Assembly (NCBI GenBank): GCA_947179485.1
Contig: OX359250.1
Coordinates: 7,669,873-7,733,872 of the forward strand
Direction of reading: 5' to 3'
DNA: 64,000 nt
From: Allacma fusca
Taxonomy: Eukaryota > Arthropoda > Collembola > Symphypleona > Sminthuridae
Part shown: piece after piece, positions 25,837 through 38,966 of the stretch
How positions within the stretch are numbered: position 1 is the first letter of the stretch
How the letters are laid out: each line of letters begins with the position of its first letter
Notes under the pieces: generated by a model
What the model was told of the DNA's origin: nothing
The model's database searches: none
What the model saw: only the letters and a program-made list of their open reading frames with translations
Program-made: the position numbers and the translations under genes

Positions 25837-28731
25837 ATGGATACGCCAGGATCTATCACTGTGAGGGTCAAAGATGGTAGTCTTAAATGCGGAGACTTGG
25901 ACGTGGAATGTAACTACGCGGATAAAGTCCGGCAGCTGAAACAAATGATCAGTGCGAAATCTCCTATGCATCCAGTAAGTTTATTAAAATAGTAATGTTG
26001 TTGTTATTTAAGGCTTTAAATGGAATTGTAAATGTTGCAGTATGTACAAGTCTTTATGGTGTGTATTGGACAGTCTAATATTGAATTATAACTTCACAGG
26101 ACATCAGTGACCAAAGGTTAATTTATTCGGGACATATGCTGGGTGATGAGCAAACACTGAAGGATGTATTCACCATCAACGGAGAAGTATCTCAGTCTTC
26201 CTTTACCGTCCATTTAGCTTACCGCGGTTTAGGAAGATTTAATCCTCAGAAGTAATTTCCAATCAGTATTAACTTGAGTTATTTATGTTGTTACTGTTTT
26301 CTGTGTAGTATTTACGTAGTGTTTGTTGGAAAGTAAACTCATTATTATTTTCTCCTACTGTAGTACTTCATCACAGTCATCTACAACTACTACCGAGAGA
26401 CCTCCTGCGCCCGCAGCAGCTCAACCCACACCAAATCCTGGACTACCAAGTTTCTCTATGCCCTTTCATCCGGGGCAACAGGAATTTCAACACATTCAGA
26501 TGGGTATAAATCCTGACGTGATCGCTTTACACGAATTTTATGTGAGACAAATGATGACATATATGGTTCACTGGTAAGCTGCTGGTTGATTGATTTATTA
26601 ATATTTAATTTTTAATTATAAAACCATGCATCCTAACTTGATTTTTTTACATTTTTTTTATATCCATTAACTACTTGATTATAGGTCTCAGTTTGCTCTC
26701 CAAGTAGTACATCCTACCGGTAATTTTGATCCAACCGTCGTCACACCACGTTCTTATGTCATTCCACAACCAGTACCACAGGAGCCAGTAATTCCTGCTC
26801 GTAACCCTGGTGCCGAAGTTCAAGGTAAATAAAACTAATTTTAAGTTGGTAGATACAGTGGACTGGTGCACCCGTTTTTCTGTCGTCGATATGGTTGTGG
26901 AGGTTAATTTTTTTGTTTCAAATCACCTCGAAACACAATGAGTAAACGTCCATAATGTTGATTTAGTATGAAATCTGCAGCGCTGCAAAGATATTTAAAT
27001 ATTTTTAGTGGCATTGCTACGTGTTTTCCTGTGCAATTATATTTTAAATAAAATTGAACTGGATGATGTAACTCCAAAAGTATTAGACATGTGAAAACAA
27101 TAATCTCATTCGCACCGTCGTCCTGACCTCGAATCCAGGGATGTATTAGTTACACAATTTTTGAAATTTTGACCTCAATTTTTATAAATTATAAATATCA
27201 TTACTCATGTTGGTTATTGCTTATCAATTGTGATTTTTTACAGAGAATGCAAGAATTAACGAAGTGGTTAATCGAGGGGAAGAAGATGATGCTCCTAGAG
27301 ATGTTTTAGACTGGATGTATACTCTGGTGCGAGTGGCCTTGATATTCAGTTTGGTTTACTTCTACTCGAATTTCACTCGATTCTTTCTCGTAGTCCTATT
27401 CACCGCTCTAGTCATGGTGTAAGTATATTGATAGTTACTTCATTTTTCTCACAAATCTCATTTTATGTTAATGTTAAATAGACCTAAAACTATCGAGGAC
27501 TCATCTCATGAAACTTTAAATTCTGACTGTTTTGCTTATTGCGAGTTGAAATCTAGAATTTTGTGGGAATCATTACACTATATTTTATAGCAGCAGTATC
27601 TGAGCATCGTCCATAAAGTTTAGGGAGAAATAAGGTTTCCTACATTAGTAGATCAGTATTGCTTCGATTTTAGTTTAGGATAAAAGTTATGGTAAAAATA
27701 CCGCATACTAATCAGACTTATTACGCAGTTTTTGCTATAATATGCGAAATTATAAGTTTTAAGCACTAACGATATTAGCAGTTGCCTCTTAAGTTTCTGT
27801 TTTTACATCCGAGACTAAGGCTGTATAATAGCTATAATAGAGCGGCATGCAGGTAATGGATTTGTTTGTCGAGTACAGAGCTACAAAGCTTCCAGTTTTT
27901 GCAGATTTGTTAAAAAGAATAATCTATGAAAAACCTCATGGAATCTTAGAGCTTAAATGGTGGGCTCGAAAATGGCATGCACAGAAATAATCTAAGATTG
28001 CCAGCAATCAGACATTTGCCAAAAAGCCCTGCGGAATAAAATCACAGCTTTTTTTATAATAGTAATCCGCACCCCGTCCTACTATATCTCTTTTTACTTC
28101 GTAGTATTCCTCGACCCCAAAATAATACAAGCTTTTTGTACAATACGTGCAAATTAAGGTTGGAGCAAGTTGAAGAATATGTATACGTACATTTTGAGAT
28201 TGCTAATTATTAGGTTTCAAGACGATTCAGTTTTGTACCATAAAGTTCATTTTCTGTGCGTTCTTCTAGTTTCCAGCGACGTCAAGTTGTTCGCGCTGAG
28301 CATATAGCTGCTAACCGCAGACAACCAGAAGTTAATGTCCCTCCGCCACCAGCACCTGCACCTACTGATAACTCACAGGGGTAAGGTTTTTATCACTTAA
28401 CTTTTTTTAGAAAGTAGAACATTCTTATTGACATTAAAATTCAAGTACTAATAATTGAAATTGGAATATCTACAGGACAGCAGAAGCTTCAAGCCGGGGC
28501 AATCCAACTGAGCCACCTCCAAATCAAAGTAACATTGATGCATCTGTATCCACGGAAGAAAACGATGTGCGACCTGATGCAGTCCCAGAAGAAGTAAATA
28601 ATTCTGGAAATGATGCTAGTGCTACGGTTGGTGGAACATTTGAACCACGTCGAAGCTTCCGAGATATTACCTGGACCTTCCTAACAACATTTTTCACCTC
28701 TTTAATTCCTGACATGCCACAAAATAACTGA
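25837..28731 (+). CDS. HERPUD1: HERPUD-type ER-resident ubiquitin-like protein
   Basis: ER-membrane adaptor of the HRD1 ubiquitin ligase in ER-associated degradation; vertebrate HERPUD1 is induced by ER stress. Seven coding exons (25837-25974, 26100-26251, 26364-26573, 26685-26824, 27244-27418, 28270-28380, 28476-28731) join in frame to 393 aa, matching human HERPUD1 (391). Seen: an N-terminal ubiquitin-like domain (about 5-90) with DQRLIYSGHMLGDEQTLKD; a Pro/Gln/Ser-rich cytosolic middle; DWMYTLVRVALIFSLVYFYS and the following hydrophobic run (about 236-272), which form the conserved membrane hairpin; and the family's C-terminal signature TWTFLTTFFTSLIPD. The ATG at 25837 begins the ubiquitin-like domain. 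AATAAA signals lie at 28820 and 28947. I looked for an ER-stress element (CCAAT-N9-CCACG) upstream and found no good match. Confidence 0.97.
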
Positions 28732-31455
28732 AGCAAACATTTTGCGTAGATGATACTATTGTTTCTATTAATTTGCAGTTATTACAAATTTTCCATGCTT
28801 TACTAGTTCGAAGTCTCGCAATAAATACTTCACGTTAGTTTCGTTTATTTAATCTCCAGTTACTAGCTATTCAAGAATAATCAGTTCGTCTATGAAACTC
28901 TGAATATTAGTTGGAAGCTCCGCAGTGCTAATTCTTCACTTGAGAAAATAAAGCATATTGTGTTACCCCGCCATGTCACCGTACTTGACTTTATTGACTA
29001 CAACGCAGTTCACGGTTATAACTGGTGTTACACCGATTCTTTTTAAACAGTTTTGTGTGAACAGCCCATAAGTGGAGCATAAAAATGTGATTTAAGATCG
29101 TACAGTATCTAACTATGCCTGAGGATATTTTAGGTCATCCTACATTGTACGATAAATTTTCTTGAACTGTGTGCTCGTGTCGCCATGACGCACGGTACGC
29201 ATCTATCACTCATGGGGGGTAGTGATCATTAACAATCAATCTTTTCGGTAATGATTTGCGTCACTAAACTGTGATACATGTGCATACAGATCTTGTTGAC
29301 ACAAAATCATTATTGTTCTTTGAAACTACTGCATCCAAACGAAGCACAATAGACGAAAACTTATCGGGAAGGCGTCTAAGAGGAATATGAACTCATGATC
29401 TCTATTGATAAGTTTAAACAAATATAGTAATTATTATTATATACTAAGCCAATGTCATACTAAAAAACGCTCAATGGAAGTATCTACTTTCAGTAATAAC
29501 AAAAAATAAATCTTCTCGTAAATGAGCACATATATGTACTATGCTCGTCAAACCTTATAATGAAAGTACGGAGCATGTACGGCCTGTAATAAATGGATTC
29601 CTAGAATTAAATTACTGTACAAACGAAGTAAGATTCAACCAGTTCATTCTGATTTGTTTCATGTTAGTCATGCCCTTAAAGGAAAAACGACTACGCTGCA
29701 AATAAATAAACCATCATATAAGTTTATAAAATGAACATATTATAAGTTTCACTGTATATGCATACCCCTAAAAAAAACAAATAACAAACATGCAAAACAA
29801 AAACGCCATATCAAGATAATAGGACGTTAGAGACCAACAATGATTCTTCCAATGAAACTCATCCAAATGTAAGTTAGCGCAATGCATTTTCCCACAATGT
29901 CAAGCATATGTACCTCTCCAACCTTAGAAATATTTAGAGATGCAATAATTACGAGAATACCAGACACGAAACTTTTTACCATTCCTCTAGTGCTACCAGA
30001 TGTAAGTACCTATACAACAATTTACAAATACACACACACACACACCCGCAATGCCAGCCGAGCTATGTACGCAATTTAGCTTCTTATGAATCATTGGCAA
30101 AGCCGGTTCTTTAACAAGTTTCCGTCCTCCTTGAGACTTCCTTACACAAGATTTGGGTTTGTCTCATAGAAGCAGACGGATCGTCACCCGTGCGTCATTT
30201 TTTAATTTATTATTGATGCTTATATATTTATTTAAACTTATGAGATTTAAAAACTGTAGATAAAAGACTAAATTGCATTTTATACATTTATGCCCTCTTT
30301 ATACGTAAGTATCGGGGTGGCTAAGAAGTGAAAAAATTATCTCCCTGCATTTTGTAACCTCTCAAATATTCACTGGGGTAAAACAGAGCAGAATACTTTT
30401 TTTAAGAAGCCATAAGGAGCATCCGCAAAATCTGAATAAATCTCCAAGTTCTTCTTTCTAAGCTCTATCTCCCAACCCATTTCTCATATGTTCAGTTTTG
30501 ATTTTGGCATCTCTCACAGATGCTCTTCTTAGCCGACGAGATACACAGATTTTAGAAGCTGCTACTGATTTTGGAGTTTGCCTATAGCTAAAGTAATACA
30601 TCCTTATGCGCTCTGTTCCAGTATATACCGATAGATGATAGAAATTACTTGTATTTTGCTCATCTCACATTGTGGATGTACGTCAAGACGTTCCAGATTA
30701 CGAGATTTGGCAACTGCAGCTCGTACCCATTCATTTGAGGTCTTAACAGAGATTTACTTTGTTGTCCCGACCCTTGGAGCATGATAGTTGTTGCAAACTT
30801 GAAAAGATACTATTGTAAGATTCTGGTTTGTACCACACCATCCGAGTGAGATACGTTGGGGTTAATACGTTTGTAATTTTGCGTTTATTGAAAAAATCAT
30901 AGGAGAGAATTCTGTACGTAATTGCGAGTTTAGACGTTCAAAATCATTATAGGGCAATGAAATGCTGGGGCAAATGCTCTGTAACTATAGATTTAAGTGC
31001 TATTTGAGCATACTGTCATTAATATTATTGGCAGCTGTGCATATATTTTGACGCAAGTAAGAAAGTCAGAAATCTATTAGATACAAAGTGGGAGAGGATT
31101 TTTCTTGTTTGAGCAAGCTGTAGTAACTATATAACTTTTACGTTCCAAATGTGTACCTATATATTTGCTCGTATGGAGGAACATACTCATTGCGACTGAC
31201 TTAAAATGTAGCACCAGCCTGCACGACCACCAGTTGCTCAAGCAGTTTTCTCAACTCAAGGTGTTTATTTTAGCCTGGCTCGGCTCTGCATTTATAACGC
31301 CTGCCTTTCACACTCTAGTGAAATTTTGAAGTTTTTATATTTTTACCCACCGTTTTTGAGGATCTGGCTCCAAATTTTTTGTAAGTGCTTCTCGCTACAG
31401 TTTCTATCCATAAATAATTATTACCATTATTTGTGCCTCATTCAAACAGTTCCAA
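28732..31455. other. HERPUD 3' UTR and spacer
   Basis: The first ~220 bp are the likely HERPUD 3' UTR (AATAAA at 28820-28825 and 28947-28952). Beyond it I see no exon. A (CA)8 run lies at about 30031-30046. Confidence 0.45.
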
Positions 31456-31456
31456 A

Positions 31457-31575
31457 TAGCTACGAAAAAATAGTTACGAAAATATTTACAAAAAATAGTC
31501 ATGGAAAAATTTACAAAAATAGCCATGGAAAAATTTAGAAAAAAAGCTATGGAAAAATTTAAAAGAAAAAAAACA
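31457..31575. repeat. 24-25-bp A-rich tandem repeat
   Basis: Four to five imperfect copies of a unit reading AAAAATAGTCATGGAAAAAT then TTAC, for example at 31488-31512 and 31513-31536, fading into A-rich sequence on the right. No coding meaning. Confidence 0.75.
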
Positions 31576-34464
31576 GTCACCAAAAATTTGTTACGAAATA
31601 TAGTTTCAACATTTTTTTAAAACTTGCCAAATTCTGACTTTACTTTGTAGAATTTGTTTTAAGATTTTTAGTAATAATTGAACTTTTGGGAAATTTAATT
31701 ATTGGAAAACAAATGGTTTCTAAAAGTAAAGGAATGCTGTATATGGCATTGGTTGAGAGACTATTTCTGGGTGAGTAGTTAAAGTAGTTCCTTCCGCGTA
31801 TTGAGTTTTGTATAGGTGTGTGATTCTTGACTCGTGTGTTCCCGTTTAAAGTTGCTCCGTTGGAAGTTTTGACTTGCCGATTTATAATTAGAATTCATTC
31901 GAGGCGTTAGAATTCAGATATGGTAAAGTCAGCTATAGTGGGAATGGGAAATGGCAAGTGGCAGTCATACTTCCATTTTATATATGACTAAACTCATATT
32001 CTTACAACTCACCAACCAATGGTCTTGCAAAGTTTATCCCGCAAGCAGTCCTACTTGGGGTAATGTGGGACTTGGCGGTGCTATTATTGCCCATGAGATC
32101 ATTGATGGCTCGTTTCTGAGGCTGTCCTCTACATAACAGATAATTGTTGTTTTTTTTCTCCCGAGTTTTTACACTTGTCTAACCTTTTGGTCACTGACCT
32201 GACGGATAGTTCATGGGGTCGGGATTAGTAGTGGCAATGACCTGCACTTCCCGCCATTTTGTTTATACTATAACCATTCGAGCAGGGAATATTAATTCCG
32301 AGTGATGCGATCCTAAGCTTCAGCGTTTTTCTTCTTTATCTTGGCATGTGTCACCCTTACATTCTAAATCTTGTTTGTGTAGTGCCTGTACACATTTGGT
32401 GCATGAATGGGCTTCATGTAAGTTATATCTGGGAAATAGTGGTTGACATGACACAGTTTGGTCTTATGATGATGAGGCGCTACTTCTAGGAAACAAACTC
32501 ATCGGAGTATAAACCCGGCTGTTAAGATGCACTTTTAATCTTTCGAGTACAGTAGTATTATTTATTTCTAAACTTACAGCCTGATGTTCTATTTCAGCTG
32601 TGTACATTTCATTAGATAAATGGGATTTTTGATGCTCATAGAATTTCTGTAAGGTCAAAGCATAGCGTTCAGAGTTACACTGAAGTGTCTAGGTCAACTC
32701 GAATCATGTATTTCCTTCCAAGTATTTGCTACTAGTACTGAACACCACGGAAATCCCATTTTTTATGTGTCTTACTTACTACAGGGCTGCCTAAAACAGT
32801 ATTTACGTGCTTTAATGCAGGCTAGATTTTATGGCTTCATAGCGTATGTCCCATAATTACTCGAGATTTTTTTTACAAGTACCTTCTTACGATTTCACCA
32901 ACTATAGGCTCTTTAATGAGTCTGGGAACATTTATAGAACAATCCTCTTTATGTAAATATTTCTAGTGTAAAGTATATATGGACAGAACCTCGAGCTTCA
33001 ATAGAGCATTCATGCACAACAACTACTGTACATACTTATTCCCAGATAAGATATCAATGAAAAACATCGAAATTAATTTTACCACAAACTTTTACACCAC
33101 CGCACACTGATAATGCTTGTATACATTTACAATATTATAGTGTGTGTATATAGTGTCGCAGTACGAACTCCAGAACATTTATTATTATGACAGTTTTTGG
33201 TACTCCTACTTTTAGTACTACTCCTGCTAGAGCTCATTCAGCATATATGTGTGAATACAGTCAATTGGTCACGTATAACTATACATTATGTCAGCGAGTT
33301 CTCCACGCACTTCAACTTTTCCACAATACACAATATCGACTTTCATGCTCTTTGGCAAGGTTCAACGGGACATATTATTACAAGAGAGAATCTAACAATA
33401 AGGCGACTATCCTTGAAATTATCAAGTACCAGCAGAGATGAATGTGTAGTATTTTTTATCCAGTACATAAGTACAAAAAAAAATTATAGTAACATCTCAA
33501 CGGCCAAGTTGTGTATTAGAAATACTGGTTTAGCGTATGTAAAAACCCACTACCACTACATAATTATAACATTTTCAGGCCGTTAATACAAATACAATAC
33601 TAGTCCATGCAAATATGTAATCCCACTCTTGCAGAACTGGAAATTCTGCAAGTACGACGACAAGTGTCTGAGGAAAACTCGGGGCTACATGCTCCTTGCT
33701 AAAGTCTTAAGGTTAATAAAAATTGACACATGGCAGCTATTACATCAACTTGGAGAGCATGCAAATATTATTCGTTTTGAAACTGCGAATATGCTGGGAT
33801 GAGTACACACATAGGTATTTAGTTTCACTAGAACGGAACGTGCTAGGTAAGTAGTTAAGAGTTCAGACTTCTATGAGAGTGACACGTGAAAATGTGAAAT
33901 CTTAGAAGAGTAACGAGTAACGATCAAAAGATATTTGATATTTTCATCACTTCCTTCCATTCCCGATCTCTCAAAGTAGATTCAGACATTATGAAATCGC
34001 ATATTTGCGACGGAATTAGCTCTTTCATAATGCCTAGTACGTATGTACGAACTCACAAATCCCACTCTTATCAGACTGTATCGTATCTTTATTATTATCT
34101 TAAGTTGTATGTATGGATTACATTCACATTATGATAGAGATTATTATTCCTACCATTGAAGATGCTCACTCTGAACTCATTTTTGAGGTAGGATGTCTAT
34201 TAATGTTTATGTAATGCTGAGGTTCAAGCTTATGGTTTCGTAAGCTGTGGATCATAAGCTTAGCGTAAAAAAACTTTCCTTGAACTAACTGGAGCATACC
34301 AAACAGATCACAAGGTTAAATTGAAGGGAGTTTTGGATTAAGCCAGTACGAAGTATACTGATGGGCTGGGAAACAACTTGTGATGAAGGAAGTTTACCTT
34401 AAAAAATATATTTCAATAATAAAATGTTTGGATGTTGCAGGGAGCTTTGAGTAACTGATATACA
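31576..34464. other. Spacer and ODC 5' flank
   Basis: No recognised intact gene. A short frame at 31951-32136 (+) contains a stretch faintly like the zinc-site exon of M13 (neprilysin) peptidases, see findings. A good acceptor (ggatgttgcag) ends at 34440, so 34441-34464 is ODC 5' UTR and an upstream non-coding exon is expected somewhere in this stretch. Confidence 0.45.
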
Positions 34465-36802
34465 ATGGAGAAAAACCCCTTTGATGGGCGAATACGCCTT
34501 ATGTCCAATCGGACCCAAATGAAAACCGTGTTTACAAACATTCTGGAAGAGAAGGTAAATTGTAGCCATAAGACCAAAGTACATTTGGTTTGAAATGTGC
34601 CTTAGAATCTACAAAAATAAAGCTTGGGAATTGAAAACCATAGAATTTAGATTTATAACATTCAACATTTCCGACATTCCATGCATGAATTTCAGGCTAC
34701 TGAAGATGCATTTTATGTCTGCAATCTCGGGGAGATAATTAAAAAACATCAAGAATGGAAGACATGCATGCCACGTGTGAAGCCGTTTTATGGTAAACAC
34801 CTATTTCCAACCAAGTATTTTAGTAAAACGTACAGTTGAATAGTATTCTCATAATTTCATAGCTGAAGGTTTGTATTAATTTTGGATGGAATCGAAAAAG
34901 TTATAATCACTGACCTTGTATTTGTTTTCACCAAATTAAAATTTATGCTTGTAGCTATCTTTATTACCAGCTTGAAAAAATGTTATTTCGAAAAAAAACT
35001 CACAAGTGTATTACAAAACGGATTTTGTAATATCCGCAAAGTTTAGAAGTAACCTAAAAATTTTAATGTAGCGGTCAAATGCAACGACGACTCCAAGGTG
35101 CTGGAGACTCTGGCTGGGCTTGGAACCGGATTCGACTGTGCATCCAAGGCAAGGAAAACCCGAACACACTTTCGACATTGATGAGATTTGGTCCAAGCCC
35201 AGGCCTTCTCTAATCGTTCTTCTCCTGTGTTTAGGCTGAGATAAGCAAGGTGATACAGTTGGGAGTTCATCCCTCTGACATTATCTTTGCCAATCCAACC
35301 AAACAAGCATCTCATGTCCGAGCTGCCGCCGACGCTGGCGTTCGTACAATGACGTTTGACAACGAAAATGAGCTACATAAAATCAAGAAACTACATCCTG
35401 AGGCTAGGTAAACAAATGCAAACTGTTGTCTTGAATTTATTCGTAAACGTCGTACTGTTTTTTACTTTGGAAATGCAATTCGGAATATTACAGACTCGTC
35501 GTTCGCATTCGTTGCGACGCAGAAATGGCTCAGTGTCAACTGGGGATGAAGTTTGGAGTGCTGGTGGAAGACGCCCCCAACCTCCTTGCTGTTTCTAAAG
35601 AGCTCGGGCTCAACGTTGTTGGAGTCAGTTTTCATGTAGGTTCTGGTTGCATGGATCCGCCTGTTTTTCACCGGGCAATTGGAGCCGCTTCGTGGTTGTT
35701 CAACGTTGCTCGTGAATTTGGCTATAGCTTTACATTATTGGACATTGGAGGAGGATTTCCAGGGAACACAGGGTCATCTATTGTAGAAGTAAATTTCTTA
35801 CATACGTATAAAATAAGCGACAGCAATTTTGTTGATGAATGGATAACTGAAACTTACGTCTTGACGCAGATTGCTGATATTGTCAACAAGTCCGTAGATG
35901 AATATTTTCCAAAAGGGTGTGGGGTAGAGATAATTGCAGAGCCGGGCCGATATTATGTAGCGTCTGCATTTACTTTAGTCACTCAGATTCATTCCAAAAG
36001 AGATGTGAAAGCGACTTCAGGAGAAACTGCTTCATCTAAATCCTTTATGTACTACATTAACGACGGTGTCTACGGCAGCTTCAATTGTGTTCTTTACGAT
36101 CACGCTGTGGTACATCCGGAAACCCTACGTGTAATTACAAATAAAAAAAAATTAAATGAGCAAAGTTGAAAATTGGCACAATAATGGCAATTTACAACTC
36201 GTATTTTATTTATAGGATATTACAAGCTTTGACAATCTTTACGAGTGCTCCGTGTGGGGACCAACTTGTGACGGCTTGGACCAAGTCTGCTCTAACGTGA
36301 TGCTCCCTGAACTTGACATGGGAGACTGGCTTGTGTTCAACAACATGGGCGCTTACACCCTGGTGGCTGCTGGAACTTTTAATGGATTCCCCGTGCCTAG
36401 AATTCAATATATAGCATTGAAGGAAGCCTGGTAATAATAATACGGAGTAAAAAATTGTCATATCCAAAAAAATCCAAATAACTGCAAAAACTTACTGGAA
36501 AAGGAATAAAATTAAGCTTTTATTTCAAAATAAATCGCTCACCTTCTCATTCTCTTTTGAAAAGGGCAACCCTCCGGGAATTCATGGATGAAGATAAATT
36601 TGTTGCAGACAATGTCCCAATTTTTATGAAAGCTGGAGTGGGATGCAACCGAGACGCTGTTGGGTGGGGACTCAACGACGTCTTTGAGCACATCAAGAAT
36701 AGGAATCTACCCAATGATTTCAACGAGGATGCTGTAGATGACTTCGGATTTTGCTTCGAAGGATTTTTCTACGAATATTCCACGGATATTCCCGCTCAAT
36801 GA
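34465..36802 (+). CDS. Odc1: Ornithine decarboxylase
   Basis: PLP-dependent cytosolic enzyme that converts ornithine to putrescine, the entry step of polyamine synthesis. Eight coding exons (34465-34554, 34696-34792, 35072-35148, 35235-35407, 35494-35788, 35870-36130, 36216-36430, 36565-36802) join in frame to 481 aa (human 461). Catalytic residues are all visible: PFYAVKCN with the PLP lysine (K65), [17 protein letters not shown] (H193), [35 protein letters not shown], and WGPTCDGLD with the catalytic Cys (C349) and neighbouring Asp. It is therefore an active decarboxylase rather than an antizyme inhibitor. The intron after exon 3 starts with GC (AAG|GCAAGG) instead of GT. The intron at 35789-35869 is 81 bp and stop-free. 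The C-terminus is acidic/aromatic ([19 protein letters not shown]), with no clear PEST region. AATAAA lies at 37081-37086. Confidence 0.98.
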
Positions 36803-38966
36803 TTCCATCAATTAATGTTTCAAATTTCAAAAGGAGCTTTTTGGGGACGCACTTTTTAAAAGAACAATTTTCGGGTATCCTGTCTTCTCTACACACGGTC
36901 TTCTGAGAAACGATTTTTCTTCTAATTGTCAAAATTTTGGGTAAGCATACTTCATAACGCCAAGGCATATTATATATTTTATTTTACGAGAACATCATGA
37001 CAAATTTTCCTCTATTCACCTTATTATTCTTTATACTAGCACAGTAATTACATTATCATTTATAAAAAAACCGTGAGTTTAATAAAGACGCAAAATGTGC
37101 AATACTTCCATTAATGTTTGGAACATAATTGTTTGGGTTTTTATTTCACTTTTAACTTGGGTAATTCCACTCGATTCATTATTGCAGTTACTGCTGCTTA
37201 TGTTTCAAGTCCGAGCATAGTTTCCATGAAAATAATTACAACAAATACTTTCAAGAGAATTCCATTGGTATTTTATTAGGAGGATTTAGAGTATATATTA
37301 TGTAAGATTAATATATGCATATATAGGTAATTATGATATTTAATATGTCGAAATAATATTTTCTATGTGTTTCATTTAAGTATTATATCCATAATGAATA
37401 TCATGTATAGAATGATTGTTTAGTATTAGTAAACCGCTAAAAGATTAAAACCGACGTGACCGTCTGCCTTGATGTTCTTGGAACTCAAACATGAGTGCAT
37501 ATAAGTACACCCAACTACAATACACTCAATGTTTCTCTTTCGTCAAACTTCAGAACAGGTCTAATCATTTCAGCTTCTGCAGATGTCATTCAACATGCAA
37601 TGACCTTCATTTCTACTTTAATGTTGCATTGTTGCTTTTTCAGTGAAACTAGTAAACGTATTTTCATGCAGGAAAATTGAGATTCGTAAGAAAAAATTCA
37701 CTTCACAACAACAAAGTAGATTCAGTCCTTGAACGAATCGTTTTGTAACTGCTAAGACAGATACACGAAGATCAGATCATAAACAGTAAACACGTTAGAT
37801 ACATATGGGTACATTTTAATATGACCTTTGACACTACCGAAAACTGTAATGTAATATAAATTGTGTAATATTACTATTAATTTCTAAACTTCTCCAAACA
37901 CATTAATTATTATTGGTAATAATAACATTATATATTGTAATGCAGATAAAAGTTATGTACATAATAGGCATGAAGGGACCTTTGATCGAACGAGTTGCAC
38001 TCCTCATAGTTTTGAATTAGTAATTAAATAGTGTAATAATTAGATGCTTTAACATTTAAACCACTGTCGAAACTTTTGCATTTTAGTTCATACTTGATAT
38101 AGTAGAGCATGTTTAGTTCCTTATCAGACTAAAGCAGTAACCATCCATCAGGAACAAGAGGTTTCCTGACAACCTTTGTAAGTTTATGTAGGTATTTTAT
38201 TGTGGTATCATAAAATTCCTTTCCAGTAAATACTGGCACTATTTCAAAACCTAGCACTTTAAATAATTATTATTGAGTTTAATCCAATAACTAAGCATCG
38301 TTTATGTGTTGTATATAATAATTATTACTACTACACTTGAGGTTGAAATATATCTGATAGGGAGTGTTCAAGGATAATAAACGATGTTTTAGCTGCAGAT
38401 TTTAATAAATCAATTATCATTGTCGTTAAATATCGGCAATTACTTTCGTAATTAGTTAGAGAATTTTTCTGTTACTAGGGTAAAAGAATAATTTATAGTA
38501 TGTTAAATGGGCCTGTATTTATTGAGTATCTTACCGCAATATCCTTTCAAACTCGTAAGCAGAAGGGAATTTAGCCAAGGTAATATTAAGTGACAAATAT
38601 TGCAGGAGGATCAACATGGCTTCTTGCAATAAGATTAAATAAAGTTGTTTATTATTTCGTAAAGCATGAGAGAACAGGTTGAAACGATTTCATGAAAATG
38701 TGCAGTTTAGGGAAGGTGTTAAGCAGCTGGCAAGAGTACTACTACACAACAACTTACCGATGCTAATACTCAGTACTTCTTGGTATACGGAGCATACCGT
38801 TGAGACTGGGATGCGGAACCCCAGTTGGATTTTCCTGTCCTATCTGTTGAGATTTTCGAGGAGTAAGGATCAGTGCTACTCCATGTACCTGAGCGACCAT
38901 CATCTGCTAAAAATTATTGAAGAATTTCAATACACAATCTAAGCATTAAATTCAAAACAGATTAAA
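36803..38966. other. Convergent 3' ends of ODC and the STAR gene
   Basis: ODC (+) and the STAR gene (-) face each other. AATAAA for ODC is at 37081-37086. For the STAR gene, AATAAA on the minus strand (TTTATT at 38648-38653) lies about 310 bp past its stop. The AT-rich middle shows no exon. An 87-codon frame at 38679-38942 (+) has no recognisable content. Confidence 0.5.

Noticed and set aside
38679..38942. 87-codon plus-strand frame next to the STAR-gene 3' end
   Set aside because: It overlaps the likely 3' UTR of the opposite gene and has no recognisable content.
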